Shown here: positions 49,561 to 59,285 of the stretch, piece after piece
How the letters are laid out: every line of letters begins with the position of its first letter
How positions within the stretch are numbered: position 1 is the stretch's first letter
Assembly: GCF_023073335.1 (NCBI RefSeq)
Contig: NZ_JADPJG010000031.1
Span: 73,798-137,797, forward strand
Direction of reading: 5' to 3'
Source: Bradyrhizobium sp. 21
GTDB taxonomy: Bacteria; Pseudomonadota; Alphaproteobacteria; Rhizobiales; Xanthobacteraceae
Length of the DNA stretch: 64,000 nucleotides
Made by a program: the position numbers and the translations under genes
The notes under the pieces: generated by a model
The model's input: the letters and a program-made list of their open reading frames with translations, nothing else
What the model was told of the DNA's origin: nothing
Databases searched by the model: none

Positions 49561-51080
49561 GATGCTTCTCCTTGGGTGAGCGATTGCGCATCAAGCTGCT
49601 TCAGCAGGAAATGCTGGACCTTGCCCAGCGCCGTGCGCGGCAGGTCGGTGACGAAAACGATGTCGCGCGGAACCTTGTAGCGAGCGAGTTGAGCCTGAAG
49701 ATGGACTTTCAACGCGTCTGCTTCCAGTCGACAGTCGGATCGCCGGATCACGTAGGCGATGGGCACCTCGTCCCAGCGTGGATCGGGCCGGCCAATCACG
49801 GCGCATTCGCTGACATCGGGATGCTCGAGCAGGACCCGCTCGATCTCCGCAGGGTAGACATTCTCGCCGCCGGAAATGATCATGTTCTTCTTGCGGTCGC
49901 GCACCCAGAAATAGCCGTCCGCGTCGCACAGGCCGATATCGCCGGTGAGATACCAGCCATCGTGCAGCGCATCCCGCGTCGCGTCCGCATTGGCCCAATA
50001 TTCGAAGAACACGTTGGGGCCGCGCAGCGCGATCTCGCCCGGCGTGCCCGCTGGCATCTCGTTGCCGGCCTGACCAATCACCTTCGCTTCGCAGCACAGG
50101 CCGGCAAGACCGGTCGATCCCACGCGCGAGAGATCGCCACCGAGCCGGGTATAGACGGCGATCGGGCAGGTTTCCGTCGAGCCGTAGACCTGAAGCACCG
50201 GCACGCCGCGCGCAACGAAGCGGTCGATCAGATGCGGCGGCACGATGGTCGATCCGGTGGCGACCGCTTTCAGCGATGAGAGATCGGTCGTGGCCCAGGT
50301 GGGATGCTCGCTCACGGCTTGAATGATCGCCGGCACCATCACCGTCAGCGTCGGCCGTTCGTGCTCAATGGCCGCGAGCGCCGTATCCGGCGTGAAGCGG
50401 GCGTGAACCGTGACGGTCGCGCCAAGTTGGAGCGCGGGCGTGGTCTGAATGTTGAGGCCACCGACATGGAAGAACGGCAGCACGGTCAGCACATGATCGT
50501 CGGACGTCATGTTGTGCATGTGCTGGCTCATGACGCCGTTCCAGAACAGCGCCTCCTGCCGCAGCACCGCGCCCTTGGGCCGTCCGGTCGTTCCCGATGT
50601 GTAGACAATGAGCAGCGGGCAGGAAAGATCGGTGTGCGGGTTGCGGCCGCTGCCCTCGCTGCGTGCCAACAGGTCTTCGAACGTCGTGCCGCGAGGCGGC
50701 TCGAAATCGAGCCCGACAATTGCAGTCCCCTCAAGCTCGGCAAGAATCCCCTCAAATGCCTGCTCGAGCACCAGGACCTTGGCGCCGGCATCGGTGAGAA
50801 TGAAAAGCTGCTCGGCGATAGCCAGCCGCCAGTTCAGCGGCACCAGCATCGCGCCGAGCCGCGCGCAGGCATAGAGCAGAACCAGATAGTCTGGCCGGTT
50901 CAGGCTGAGGATCGCAACGCGGTCGCCCCGGCCGACGCCGAGCTCCTGCTTCAATGCCGTGGCGGTTCGCTCGATGCGCGCGGCGAACTCCGCGTAGCTC
51001 AGCCGTTTCCCTTCGAAGGCAATGGCTGTCTTATCCGGCGCGAACGCCGCGTTGCGATCGATCAGACTACAGAGGTCCAC
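49557..51080 (-). CDS. AMP-forming acyl-/aryl-CoA ligase
   Basis: A 507-aa ANL enzyme that activates a carboxylate with ATP and CoA. AMP-binding P-loop LLIVYTSGTTGRPKGAVL, the QVYGSTETCP motif, hinge DRKKNMIISGGENVYPAEIE, and a catalytic Lys in PRTALGKVQHFL. It is sandwiched with overlaps or tiny gaps between acyl-CoA dehydrogenase and octopine-dehydrogenase-like genes. A second ligase of a different subgroup is encoded at 61377, so this one probably acts on a different acid. Confidence 0.9.
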   Translation of the reverse strand: MDLCSLIDRNAAFAPDKTAIAFEGKRLSYAEFAARIERTATALKQELGVGRGDRVAILSLNRPDYLVLLYACARLGAMLVPLNWRLAIAEQLFILTDAGAKVLVLEQAFEGILAELEGTAIVGLDFEPPRGTTFEDLLARSEGSGRNPHTDLSCPLLIVYTSGTTGRPKGAVLRQEALFWNGVMSQHMHNMTSDDHVLTVLPFFHVGGLNIQTTPALQLGATVTVHARFTPDTALAAIEHERPTLTVMVPAIIQAVSEHPTWATTDLSSLKAVATGSTIVPPHLIDRFVARGVPVLQVYGSTETCPIAVYTRLGGDLSRVGSTGLAGLCCEAKVIGQAGNEMPAGTPGEIALRGPNVFFEYWANADATRDALHDGWYLTGDIGLCDADGYFWVRDRKKNMIISGGENVYPAEIERVLLEHPDVSECAVIGRPDPRWDEVPIAYVIRRSDCRLEADALKVHLQAQLARYKVPRDIVFVTDLPRTALGKVQHFLLKQLDAQSLTQGEAS

Positions 51081-51082
51081 GG

Positions 51083-52372
51083 TCAGTCGTCCGCTTCACC
51101 GGCCTCGTACAGCGCCTCGCGCCCGATCCGGTCGAGGCAGAGCTCGGCCGTCCAGGGCAGCATCAGCGAGCCGCAGCGGCTGTCGCGATAGATCCGCTCC
51201 AGCGGCAGCGACCGGAGCATGGCCTGGCCGCCGCAGGTCCGGATCGCGAGGGCCGCGAGCTCATTGGCGCCTTCCATCACCGAATATTGCGCGGCATAGG
51301 CGCGCAGCACCTGCTCCTTGCTTGGATTGGCACGGGCCTCGGTGACGGCCTGGAACCAGATCGCCTTGATCTGCTCGAGCTTGATCTGCATCTGCGCGAG
51401 CGCAATTTGCTTGGTCGGGTACATCCTGCGCTTGACCGGCGGCATGCCCGGCACTTCGCCGCGCAGATATCGCACGGTGAAATCGTAGGCGGCTTGCGCC
51501 AGGCCCATATAGGTCGGCGACAACGTCAAGAACATGTGTGGCCAGCGCATCGCGGCCTGGAAGTAGACGCCCCGCGGCATCAGCGCCGAATCCTTCGGTA
51601 CGAACACGTCCTTGAACAGGAGCGTCCGCGAGACCGTGCCCCGCATGCCGAGTGGGTCCCAGTCGCCGACGACTGAGACGCCTTCCGATTTCGCAGGGAT
51701 CGCGAGGTAAAGCGTATTGCGGCGCGAAGCCTTCTCGCCTTCCTCGGTCTCGGTGCAGAGTACGCCGTAATAGTCGGCGTGACCGGAGAGTGATGCAAAG
51801 ATCTTCTTGCCGTTGACGATCCAGCCGCCCTCGACTGGCCGTGCTTCGGTACCGAAAGCGACGCCGCCTGCGGCAGCCGCACCGCCCTCCGAGAAGGGCT
51901 GCGAATAGATGGCGCCGTCCTCGACGATGCGCTTGTAGTGGACCGCGCGCCGTCGCTCGTGCTCGGCGCGGGTCTCCGCATCCATGTCGAGATCGTCGGC
52001 GAGCGGGCCCGACCACAGCGTCGAGCAGACATGCATGTTCCAGGTGAGCGCAGTCGCGCCGCAATAGCGGCCGATCTCGGCCGCCGCCAAGGCATAGGTC
52101 TGATAGTCCGCACCGAGTCCGCCGTGCTTCTTGGGGACGGCAATGCCAAGCAGGCCGACGCGATGCAGATCGCGATAATTCTCGCTCGGGAACGTCGCCT
52201 CGCGATCGTACGTCGCAGCGCGGCCGGCGAACACGCTCTGGCCGATCTCGCGGGCGCGCGCGATGATGCCGGCCTGCTCGTCGCTCAGGCGGAATGCGAC
52301 GGGATCGAAGATCGGGGCATCCAGCGCGACCTTGTCGGTCGTGCCGATGTTCTTGCTGACTTGCATGGTCAT
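51083..52372 (-). CDS. acyl-CoA dehydrogenase
   Basis: A 429-aa flavoprotein. The N-terminal helical domain ends in GLLGIAVPKKHGGLGADYQT, the middle barrel has YSQPFSEGGAAAAGGVAFGT and GWIVNGKKIFASLSGHADYY, and the C-terminal bundle has ALAIRTCGGQAMLRSLPLER and YRDSRCGSLMLPWT. It introduces a 2,3 double bond into an acyl-CoA. The exact catalytic Glu is not certain from reading. It lies two bases from the ligase gene in the leftward operon. Confidence 0.88.
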   Translation of the reverse strand: MTMQVSKNIGTTDKVALDAPIFDPVAFRLSDEQAGIIARAREIGQSVFAGRAATYDREATFPSENYRDLHRVGLLGIAVPKKHGGLGADYQTYALAAAEIGRYCGATALTWNMHVCSTLWSGPLADDLDMDAETRAEHERRRAVHYKRIVEDGAIYSQPFSEGGAAAAGGVAFGTEARPVEGGWIVNGKKIFASLSGHADYYGVLCTETEEGEKASRRNTLYLAIPAKSEGVSVVGDWDPLGMRGTVSRTLLFKDVFVPKDSALMPRGVYFQAAMRWPHMFLTLSPTYMGLAQAAYDFTVRYLRGEVPGMPPVKRRMYPTKQIALAQMQIKLEQIKAIWFQAVTEARANPSKEQVLRAYAAQYSVMEGANELAALAIRTCGGQAMLRSLPLERIYRDSRCGSLMLPWTAELCLDRIGREALYEAGEADD

Positions 52373-52384
52373 TGCTCAGTCACC

Positions 52385-53200
52385 CTATTTTTTGGTCGCG
52401 ACGGAGTTCAGGAACCGGCCGAGGGCCTCGTCAAAGGCATCGGGACGCTCGAGGTTGGCGAGATGGCCGACAGCGTCGAGCTCGACATATTCGGCGGCAG
52501 GAATGTAGGTCGCTGTCTTTGCCATCATCGGCGCAGGCGCGTTGTTGTCCTTGGAGCCGGACAGCAGCAGCGTCGGGACGGAAATGTCCTTGAGCGTGGC
52601 CCGCTGATCGAAGCCGATCAAGGCCAGCATCATGGCGCGATAACTTGCCTCAGGCACGCTACCCATGCACTCGCGCGCAAGCTCCATCCCTGCGGGATCA
52701 GGATCATCGCCGACAAGCTCCTTCACAAGGGAGGGCGCCAGCGACTTCATCGTTTCCCCGCGATCGAGCGGCCCCAGGCGTGCCGCGATGAACGATTTCT
52801 GCCAGTCGCCGTCGGCCTTGCCGAAGGCCGGGCTGGTCTGCGCCAGCACGACGGCGCGCGCCAGTTTTGGGAATTGCACCAGCCATTTCTGGACGATCAT
52901 GCCGCCGATGGAATGACCGACCAGAATGGGCTTGCTCGCGCCAAGCTGCTCGATGAATCGCTGGAGCGCATCCGCCAGGGCAGCGATGCTGACGCTGGCG
53001 AGCGGCGCCGATCCGCCATAGCCAGGCATGTCCCACGCAATCGCGTGGAAGCGGTCACCGAATGTGGCAAGCTGCTGCCGCCAGGCCCGCGCCGCGCCGC
53101 CGATGCCATGCAGGAAAATCAGAGGTGTCGCGCCCGGATCGCCCGCGGCTTCATAGGCGAAGCGGCCGTCCTTTGTTATCATCGGCGCAGGTTGCGACAC
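52385..53200 (-). CDS. alpha/beta hydrolase
   Basis: A 271-aa alpha/beta-hydrolase. Oxyanion HGIGG (31-35), nucleophile elbow VGHSIGG with S97, acid in SGSKDNNAP and catalytic His in AVGHLANLERPDAF. Related enzymes open enol-lactones or deformylate N-formylmaleamate after pyridine-ring cleavage (NicD type), so it could serve either pathway in this window. It is the first gene of the leftward operon and starts 66 bases from a candidate operator half-site at 53267. Confidence 0.88.
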   Translation of the reverse strand: MSQPAPMITKDGRFAYEAAGDPGATPLIFLHGIGGAARAWRQQLATFGDRFHAIAWDMPGYGGSAPLASVSIAALADALQRFIEQLGASKPILVGHSIGGMIVQKWLVQFPKLARAVVLAQTSPAFGKADGDWQKSFIAARLGPLDRGETMKSLAPSLVKELVGDDPDPAGMELARECMGSVPEASYRAMMLALIGFDQRATLKDISVPTLLLSGSKDNNAPAPMMAKTATYIPAAEYVELDAVGHLANLERPDAFDEALGRFLNSVATKK

Positions 53201-53339
53201 GGGACATCCTTTGGCTTGGCCTTTTGATGCTAACAGGCCGGTGAGGGATGGGAAGAGATAATTTTATACTTAAAGCAATTTTCGGGCCGGTCTTCAGCGT
53301 GCGGCCGTTCCCGTACCAGGTCGAGCTTTGTTTGCAAAA

Positions 53340-53354
53340 GTTTGAAGGTTAAAA
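53340..53354. promoter_or_regulatory. candidate MarR operator, divergent promoter 53200/53397
   Basis: GTTTGAAGGTTAAAA at 53340-53354 resembles the CTTGAAGCCTAAAG-type motif found at 60604, 60673, 61311 and (inverted) 55087. A half-copy ACTTAAAGC lies at 53268-53276. The position between divergent catabolic genes suits shared repression. Confidence 0.55.
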
Positions 53355-53396
53355 TATATCGAGAGAGCGATCAGCAGAATGCAAGGGAGCCAGCGC

Positions 53397-54158
53397 ATGT
53401 CCGGATTACCGCATTCGCCGCACGCGCTGGTGACTGGTGGCGGTCGCGGCATCGGCCGTGCGATCGCAGCAGCGCTCGTCGAGGCCGGTGCGACGGTGAC
53501 CGTCCTTGGCCGGAACGCTGCCACACTTGAAGAGGCTATCAGTGCGGGGGCCGCGCATTTTGCGGCCGTCGCCGACGTCTCGGACGAAACCTCATTGAAA
53601 GCCGCCATCGCCGAAGCGAATGCGCGGCAGCCGATCGACATCCTGATCGCCAACGCGGGAAGTGCCGAGTCCGCGCCGTTCTCCAAATCCGACAGCGCCC
53701 TGTTCGCGCGCATGATGAACGTCAATTTCATGGGCGTGGTTCACGCTGTCAGCGCGGTGCTCCCGGGGATGAAGGATCGTCCCTATGGCCGTATCGTCGC
53801 GATCGCGTCGACGGCGGGGCTCAAGGGCTACGCCTATGTCAGCGCGTACACTGCGGCCAAGCACGCCGTGGTCGGTCTGGTGCGCTCCCTTGCACTCGAG
53901 ATGGCTGGCAGCAATGTGACCGTCAACGCGGTGTGTCCCGGTTTCACCGATACTGATCTGGTCGCCGGCAGCATCGAGACCATCATGAAGAAGACGGGCC
54001 GTAGCCGCGAGCAGGCGATTGCCGAGCTCGCGAAACATAATCCGCAAGGACGGCTGATCTCTCCTCGGGAGGTCGCGGATTGCGTGCTCTGGCTGTGCGG
54101 TGAGGGCGCCGGCGCAATCACCGGACAGGCCATCGCTGTTGCCGGTGGCGAGATTTAG
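53397..54158 (+). CDS. short-chain dehydrogenase/reductase
   Basis: 253 aa from ATG 53397 (AAGGGAGC upstream; preferred to 53379). Cofactor motif TGGGRGIG (13-20), NAG (86-88), catalytic S138, Y151-xxx-K155 (SAYTAAKHAVV). It is a 3-ketoacyl-type NAD(P) dehydrogenase likely acting on a ring-derived hydroxyacyl-CoA, given that an enoyl-CoA hydratase gene follows 44 bases downstream. Confidence 0.92.
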   Translation: MSGLPHSPHALVTGGGRGIGRAIAAALVEAGATVTVLGRNAATLEEAISAGAAHFAAVADVSDETSLKAAIAEANARQPIDILIANAGSAESAPFSKSDSALFARMMNVNFMGVVHAVSAVLPGMKDRPYGRIVAIASTAGLKGYAYVSAYTAAKHAVVGLVRSLALEMAGSNVTVNAVCPGFTDTDLVAGSIETIMKKTGRSREQAIAELAKHNPQGRLISPREVADCVLWLCGEGAGAITGQAIAVAGGEI

Positions 54159-54202
54159 CGCGCATGACGCAGGCGCGGAACAAGGAAGCCTAAGGAGATC
54201 GC

Positions 54203-55039
54203 ATGAGCAGACCCGCCAATCCCGTGACATTGCCGCTCGCGGACTATTCGCCGCAACACTTCCTGCTGGCCGTGGTCGACGGTGTTGCCACGGTCACGCT
54301 CAATCGTCCTGAACGGAAGAATCCGCTGACCTTCGAGAGCTATCGCGAGCTCACTGATTTCTTCCGGGCCTGCGCATTCGACGATGCGGTCAAGTGCATC
54401 GTCGTCACCGGCGCCGGTGCCAATTTCTCGTCCGGCGGCGATGTGTTCGAGATCATCGGTCCGCTCGTGAAGATGGACACCAAGGGGCTGACGGCATTTA
54501 CGCGGATGACCGGCGACCTCGTCAAGGCGATGCGGGCCTGCCCGCAGCCGATCGTTGCCGCCGTCGAGGGCATCTGCGCCGGCGCGGGCGCGATCATCGC
54601 CATGGCGTCGGACATGCGGCTTGCGGCGAGCGGGACCAAGGTCGCATTCCTCTTCAACAAGGTGGGCCTTGCGGGTTGCGACATGGGCGCCTGCGCGATC
54701 CTGCCGCGGATCATCGGACAGTCCCGCGCCTCCGAATTGCTCTACACCGGCCGGTTCATGACCGCGGAGGAGGGCGAGCGCTGGGGTTTCTTCAGCCGCC
54801 TCGTCACGCCGGAGCAGGTGCTGCCCCAGGCACAGGTGCTGGCCAAGCAGATCTCGGAAGGGCCGACTTTCGCCAACACCATGACCAAGCGGATGCTGGC
54901 CATGGAATGGGCGATGTCGGTGGAGGAGGCAATCGAGGCGGAAGCCGTTGCTCAAGCGCTGTGCATGACGACGGCCGATTTCGAACGCGCCTTCGAGGCT
55001 TTCGCCAACAAGGTCAAGCCGGTCTTCAGGGGCGACTAG
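54203..55039 (+). CDS. enoyl-CoA hydratase/isomerase family protein
   Basis: A 278-aa crotonase-fold enzyme. ATVTLNRPERKNPLTFESY and the oxyanion segments GAGANFSSGGDVFEI and AAVEGICAGAGAIIAMASDM, then FLFNKVGLAGCDMGACAILP. It hydrates or isomerises a CoA thioester. It is the second gene of the rightward unit after the SDR. An AAGGAG ribosome-binding site precedes the ATG. Confidence 0.9.
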   Translation: MSRPANPVTLPLADYSPQHFLLAVVDGVATVTLNRPERKNPLTFESYRELTDFFRACAFDDAVKCIVVTGAGANFSSGGDVFEIIGPLVKMDTKGLTAFTRMTGDLVKAMRACPQPIVAAVEGICAGAGAIIAMASDMRLAASGTKVAFLFNKVGLAGCDMGACAILPRIIGQSRASELLYTGRFMTAEEGERWGFFSRLVTPEQVLPQAQVLAKQISEGPTFANTMTKRMLAMEWAMSVEEAIEAEAVAQALCMTTADFERAFEAFANKVKPVFRGD

Positions 55040-55086
55040 GTCGGGCTTTGCCCACAGCTTGCCGTAATGGGGCTTGCGCCAAATTA

Positions 55087-55100
55087 GTTTAGGCTTAAAA
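55087..55100. promoter_or_regulatory. candidate MarR operator before the aminobenzoyl-CoA monooxygenase gene
   Basis: GTTTAGGCTTAAAA (55087-55100) is nearly the reverse complement of CTTTAAGCCTAAAA found at 61311. It lies 33 bases before the start at 55133, so a bound repressor would overlap the promoter. Confidence 0.6.
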
Positions 55101-55132
55101 TAGTTTCGGCGGGTTGAATTGGCGAGGCTCCC

Positions 55133-57484
55133 ATGAAAGTCGCGATCATCGGTGGCGGACCTGCGGGTCTCTACGCAGCCATCCTGCTTAGGAAGCAGCG
55201 CCCAAGCGCCGACATCACCGTTTACGAACGCAACCGTGCCGACGACACTTTCGGCTTCGGCGTGGTGTTCTCTGACGCCACGCTCGACAATTTCGAGAAG
55301 CACGATCTTCCGAGCTATCGCCGTATCACCCAGGAGTTCGCTTACTGGGATGACATCGCCGTGCACTTCCGCGGAACGGTCCATCGGGTCGGCGGCAACG
55401 GCTTTTGTGGTTGCTCGCGGCAGAAGCTGCTTCTGATCCTCCAGGCGCGGGCGCGCGAACTGGGCGTGAACCTGCAGTTCGAAGTGGACGTGGAGGACGA
55501 ATCCCGCTTTGCGGACGCCGATCTCGTCGTGCTCGCGGACGGCATCAATAGCCGCTTCCGCGACAAATACGTCGATCATTTCGAGCCGGAGGTCGACCTC
55601 CGCAGCAACAAGTTCGCCTGGATGGGTTCGACCAGGCCGCTCGATGCCTTCACCTTCATCTTCCAGGAGACGGAGTGGGGGCCGTTCATCGCCCATGCCT
55701 ATCAATATGAAGCCGGGCATTCGACCTGGATTTTTGAGACCGATCCGGAGACGTTCGATCGGGCGGGACTGACGGGGCTGAACGAAACCCAGTCCGCCGC
55801 GCGGATGGCTGATATCTTCGGCTGGTTTCTCGATGGGCACCAACTGCTCACCAATCGCTCGACTTGGCGCAACTTCCCGATGATCCGCAGCAAACGCTGG
55901 GTCAAGGACAACATGGTGCTGCTCGGCGACGCCAAGGCGACCGCGCATTTCTCGATTGGTTCAGGCACCAAGCTCGCGATGGAAGACGCGATCGCGCTGG
56001 CTGACGCCATGGAGAGGGCGCCCAGCATCAAGGCGGCACTCGACGTCTACGAGCACGGCCGCCGCGAAGAGGTCGAGAAGACGCAGCACGCCGCCGACGT
56101 CTCGCTGGTCTGGTTCGAGCATGTCGACCGCTTCTGGGATTTCGATCCCGTGCAGTTCGCCTTCGGCGTGATGACGCGCTCGAAGGCGATCACCTATGAC
56201 AATCTGAAACTTCGCGCGCCCGATTTCGTCGCCGAGGTCGAAAGATCGTTTGCCAAGCGTGTTCGTGACAGCGGTCTTGAAGTCGACACCAAGAAACCGG
56301 TGGTGCCGTTGTTCCAGCCGTTCCGGTTGCGCGAGATGGAGATCGCCAATCGCGCGGTGGTGTCGCCGATGTGCATGTATTCGGCGAAGGAGGGCGTGCC
56401 GACCGATTTTCACCTTGTGCACTACGGATCGCGCGCGATCGGTGGTGCCGGCCTGATCTTCACGGAGATGACCTGCGTCGCCCGCGACGCCCGGATTACA
56501 CCCGGCTGCGCCGGCCTGTGGAACGACGAACAGGAGGCTTCCTGGCGCCGGATCGTTGATTTCGTGCATGCCAATTCTGCCGCGAAAATCTGCCTGCAAT
56601 TGGGGCACGCCGGGCGTAAGGGCGCGACTAAGCTGATGTGGGACGGCATGGATCGTCCGCTGGACGACGGCGGCTGGGACGTGTTCTCGGCATCGCCGCT
56701 GCCCTATTTCCCCGACAGCCAGGTGCCGCGCGAGCTCGATCGCGCCGGCATGAACGTGGTGAGGGACGCCTTCGTCGCGGCGGCCGAGCGCGGCGAACGC
56801 TGCGGCTTCGACATGCTCGAACTGCACTGCGCCCACGGCTATCTGCTTGCGAGCTTCATCTCGCCGCTGACCAACACCCGCACGGATGAGTATGGCGGCT
56901 CGCTCCAAAACCGCCTGCGCTTTCCGCTCGAAATCTTCGAGGCGCTGCGGACGGTGTGGCCGTCGCAAAAGCCGATGTCGGTGCGCATTTCCGCGACGGA
57001 CTGGGCCGAGGGTGGTATCGGTGGCTACGATGCGGTGACGATCGCGCGCGCTTTTGCCGAAGCCGGTGTCGATCTCGTCGATGTCTCGACCGGGCAGACC
57101 GTGCGCGATGGGCAGCCGATCTATGGCCGCATGTTCCAGACGCCGTTCTCCGACCAGGTCCGCAACGAGGCGCGCGTGGCCACCATGTGCGTCGGCAACA
57201 TCACGACGGCGGACCAGGCCAACACCATCCTGGCCGCCGGCCGGGCGGACCTCGTTGCGCTCGGGCGGCCGCATCTGGTTGACCCCTTCTTCACCATGAG
57301 GGCGGCGGCCTGGTACGGAGCGGGCGACGCGTTCTGCCCGCCGCAATATCTTCCCGGAAAAGATCAGATTTTCCGCAACAGCGTGCGCGACCGGCAGGAT
57401 CTCGAGGAGCTGCGCATTAAGGCTAAGCCCAAGACCCGGGCCGAGCTCAAGGCGGAGGCGACGAAGCCGCTTGCGGCGGAGTGA
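55133..57484 (+). CDS. anthraniloyl/salicylyl-CoA monooxygenase-reductase fusion
   Basis: A 783-aa two-domain flavoprotein. The N-terminal ~380 residues are a salicylate-hydroxylase-like FAD monooxygenase (GGGPAGLYAAILL at 8-20; second FAD motif LLGDAKATAHFSIGSG at ~263). The C-terminal part from ~residue 388 is an Old Yellow Enzyme barrel (FQPFRLREMEIANRAVVSPM, ICLQLGHAGRKG, RISATDWAEGGIGG). This fusion is the hallmark of 2-aminobenzoyl-CoA monooxygenase/reductase (Azoarcus type), which hydroxylates and then reduces the ring. Homologues are also annotated salicylyl-CoA 5-hydroxylase, so the substrate is not certain. Confidence 0.88.
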   Translation: MKVAIIGGGPAGLYAAILLRKQRPSADITVYERNRADDTFGFGVVFSDATLDNFEKHDLPSYRRITQEFAYWDDIAVHFRGTVHRVGGNGFCGCSRQKLLLILQARARELGVNLQFEVDVEDESRFADADLVVLADGINSRFRDKYVDHFEPEVDLRSNKFAWMGSTRPLDAFTFIFQETEWGPFIAHAYQYEAGHSTWIFETDPETFDRAGLTGLNETQSAARMADIFGWFLDGHQLLTNRSTWRNFPMIRSKRWVKDNMVLLGDAKATAHFSIGSGTKLAMEDAIALADAMERAPSIKAALDVYEHGRREEVEKTQHAADVSLVWFEHVDRFWDFDPVQFAFGVMTRSKAITYDNLKLRAPDFVAEVERSFAKRVRDSGLEVDTKKPVVPLFQPFRLREMEIANRAVVSPMCMYSAKEGVPTDFHLVHYGSRAIGGAGLIFTEMTCVARDARITPGCAGLWNDEQEASWRRIVDFVHANSAAKICLQLGHAGRKGATKLMWDGMDRPLDDGGWDVFSASPLPYFPDSQVPRELDRAGMNVVRDAFVAAAERGERCGFDMLELHCAHGYLLASFISPLTNTRTDEYGGSLQNRLRFPLEIFEALRTVWPSQKPMSVRISATDWAEGGIGGYDAVTIARAFAEAGVDLVDVSTGQTVRDGQPIYGRMFQTPFSDQVRNEARVATMCVGNITTADQANTILAAGRADLVALGRPHLVDPFFTMRAAAWYGAGDAFCPPQYLPGKDQIFRNSVRDRQDLEELRIKAKPKTRAELKAEATKPLAAE

Positions 57485-57538
57485 CTGCCCGTGCGACTTT
57501 AACCCCATTGCCTGGCGTTTTGAGTGGAGTTTAAGGCG

Positions 57539-58789
57539 ATGAAGGCGATTATCGTCGGTGGCGGTATCGGTGGTCTCACCACCGCATTGATGCTGCGTGC
57601 GCGTGGCATTGCCTGCGAGATTTTCGAGCAGGCCGATACCATCCGCGAGCTTGGCGTCGGCATCAACACGCTGCCGCATGCGATGCGTGAGCTTGCCAGC
57701 CTGGGTCTGCTCCAGCAGCTTGACGATGTCGCGATCCGTACCGATCAGCTCTACTACCTCAACCGTCATGGCCAGGAAGTCTGGCGCGAAGCCCGTGGCA
57801 TCGACGCCGGCCACGACGTGCCGCAATTCTCGATTCATCGTGGCCGCCTTCAAGGCGTGATTCATCGCGCCGTCGAGGAGCGGCTCGGGCACGAGGCGAT
57901 CCACACCGGCTGCCGTCTCGGTGCATTCACCCAGGACGAGGGTGGCGTCACCGCCTATTTCTTCGACCGCTCAGGCGCACACATCCATACCGCACGCGGT
58001 GATATCCTGATTGGCGCGGACGGCATTCATTCGCGCGTCCGCGACACGCTGTTCCCGAACGAGGGGCCGCCGTGCTGGAACGGTCTGATGCTGTGGCGCG
58101 GCGCACGCGATTGGCCCCAGTTTCTCACCGGCAAATCGATGATCGTGGCCGGCGGCCTCAACGCCAAGGTGGTGATCTATCCGATCGCGGATGGATCGAG
58201 CCCCGCGAGCCGCCTCACCAATTGGGCAGTGCTGGTGAAGGTGGGCGAGGGCAACGCGCCGCCGCCGCGCAAAGAAGACTGGTCGCGACCGGGCCGGCGC
58301 GAGGAGCTGATGCCGCATGTCGCGCGCTTCTCGGTGCCGTATATCGACGTGAAGAGCCTGATCTCGGCGACGCCGGAATTCTACGAATATCCGACCTGCG
58401 ACCGCGATCCGTTGCCTTATTGGTCGTCCGGGCGCGTTACGCTGCTCGGCGATGCCGCGCATCCGATGTATCCGGTTGGCTCCAATGGCGCCTCGCAGGC
58501 GATCCTCGATGCGCGCTGCCTTGCCGACGCGCTGGTGCGCGCCGAGCACCCGCGCCAGGCGTTGCTTGAATACGAGAAGAAGCGCCTGCCGATGACCGCG
58601 GACATCGTCCGCTCCAACCGGCGCGGCGGCCCCGAGGGCGTCATCGACGCGGTCGAACAGCTCGCGCCCGACGGTTTCGACAATGTCGACAACGTGCTGA
58701 GCTATTCCCAGCGCGAGGCGATCGTGCGCGGCTATGCCACCAAGGCCGGCTTCGCCGCCGTGCCGGGGCTGGCGGCGGTGCGCGCTTGA
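57539..58789 (+). CDS. FAD-dependent monooxygenase (PhzS/salicylate hydroxylase-like)
   Basis: 416 aa from ATG 57539. VGGGIGGLTTALML (N-terminal FAD motif), an acidic ribose-binding end IFEQADTIRELGVGINTLPH, DG motif ILIGADGIHSRVRDTL, and GRVTLLGDAAHPMYPVGSNG. It resembles the PhzS branch of single-component hydroxylases. It may act on a second ring position or on another substrate of the cluster. It follows the fusion enzyme by 54 bases, same strand. Confidence 0.85.
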   Translation: MKAIIVGGGIGGLTTALMLRARGIACEIFEQADTIRELGVGINTLPHAMRELASLGLLQQLDDVAIRTDQLYYLNRHGQEVWREARGIDAGHDVPQFSIHRGRLQGVIHRAVEERLGHEAIHTGCRLGAFTQDEGGVTAYFFDRSGAHIHTARGDILIGADGIHSRVRDTLFPNEGPPCWNGLMLWRGARDWPQFLTGKSMIVAGGLNAKVVIYPIADGSSPASRLTNWAVLVKVGEGNAPPPRKEDWSRPGRREELMPHVARFSVPYIDVKSLISATPEFYEYPTCDRDPLPYWSSGRVTLLGDAAHPMYPVGSNGASQAILDARCLADALVRAEHPRQALLEYEKKRLPMTADIVRSNRRGGPEGVIDAVEQLAPDGFDNVDNVLSYSQREAIVRGYATKAGFAAVPGLAAVRA

Positions 58790-58799
58790 TGTGAAGCTG

Positions 58800-59258
58800 C
58801 TAGCCGGCGCCGGGAGGCGGCGGCAGGAAGTGGATGTTGAACTCGGCAGCCATCGCGACCACGTCTTCCGGCTTCTGCTCCTTCATGTTGTGAAGGCCCC
58901 AGAAAAGGTCGAACAGCTTGCGGGTCGGCGACACCCAGAACAGCACCTTTGCGGTCTGCTCCGACTTGTTGAAGATGCCGTGCGGCACGCCCATGCCAAG
59001 GCGGATCAGATCGCCCGCGGTCGCCTGCGACTCGGAATTGCCGAGCATGAAATCGAGCTTGCCCTCCAGCATGTAGAGATACTCGTCCTGGTCGGGATGG
59101 ATGTGCGGCGGCACGAACGTGCCCGGCGGCAGCGTCGCGTGCCAGGAGAAGCTGTGCTCGGTATTGCTCTTCGGCACGTAGGTCTGGCCGAGGATATTCC
59201 AGGAAATGCCCTGGATGCCCTCATTGGCCCGTGTGATGCCGGTGATTTCGCTCTTCAT
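58800..59258 (-). CDS. cupin-domain protein
   Basis: 152 aa with a single small-barrel cupin. The first metal motif is PHIHPDQDEYLYMLEGKLDF (His, His, Glu), the second segment GDLIRLGMGVPHGIFN has the fourth His. It has the quercetinase/gentisate-like style but no proof of ring cleavage. Separate from the binding-protein gene by 27 bases on the same strand, so possibly co-transcribed. It converges on the monooxygenase gene. Confidence 0.82.
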   Translation of the reverse strand: MKSEITGITRANEGIQGISWNILGQTYVPKSNTEHSFSWHATLPPGTFVPPHIHPDQDEYLYMLEGKLDFMLGNSESQATAGDLIRLGMGVPHGIFNKSEQTAKVLFWVSPTRKLFDLFWGLHNMKEQKPEDVVAMAAEFNIHFLPPPPGAG

Positions 59259-59285
59259 TGCAGTCCTCCCGTAACGCGATGCGGC

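Noticed and set aside
54155..55948. 597-codon open frame on the minus strand
   Set aside because: It mirrors the enoyl-CoA hydratase and monooxygenase genes. The translation is His/Arg/Asp-rich without motifs, as expected for antisense frames in GC-rich DNA.
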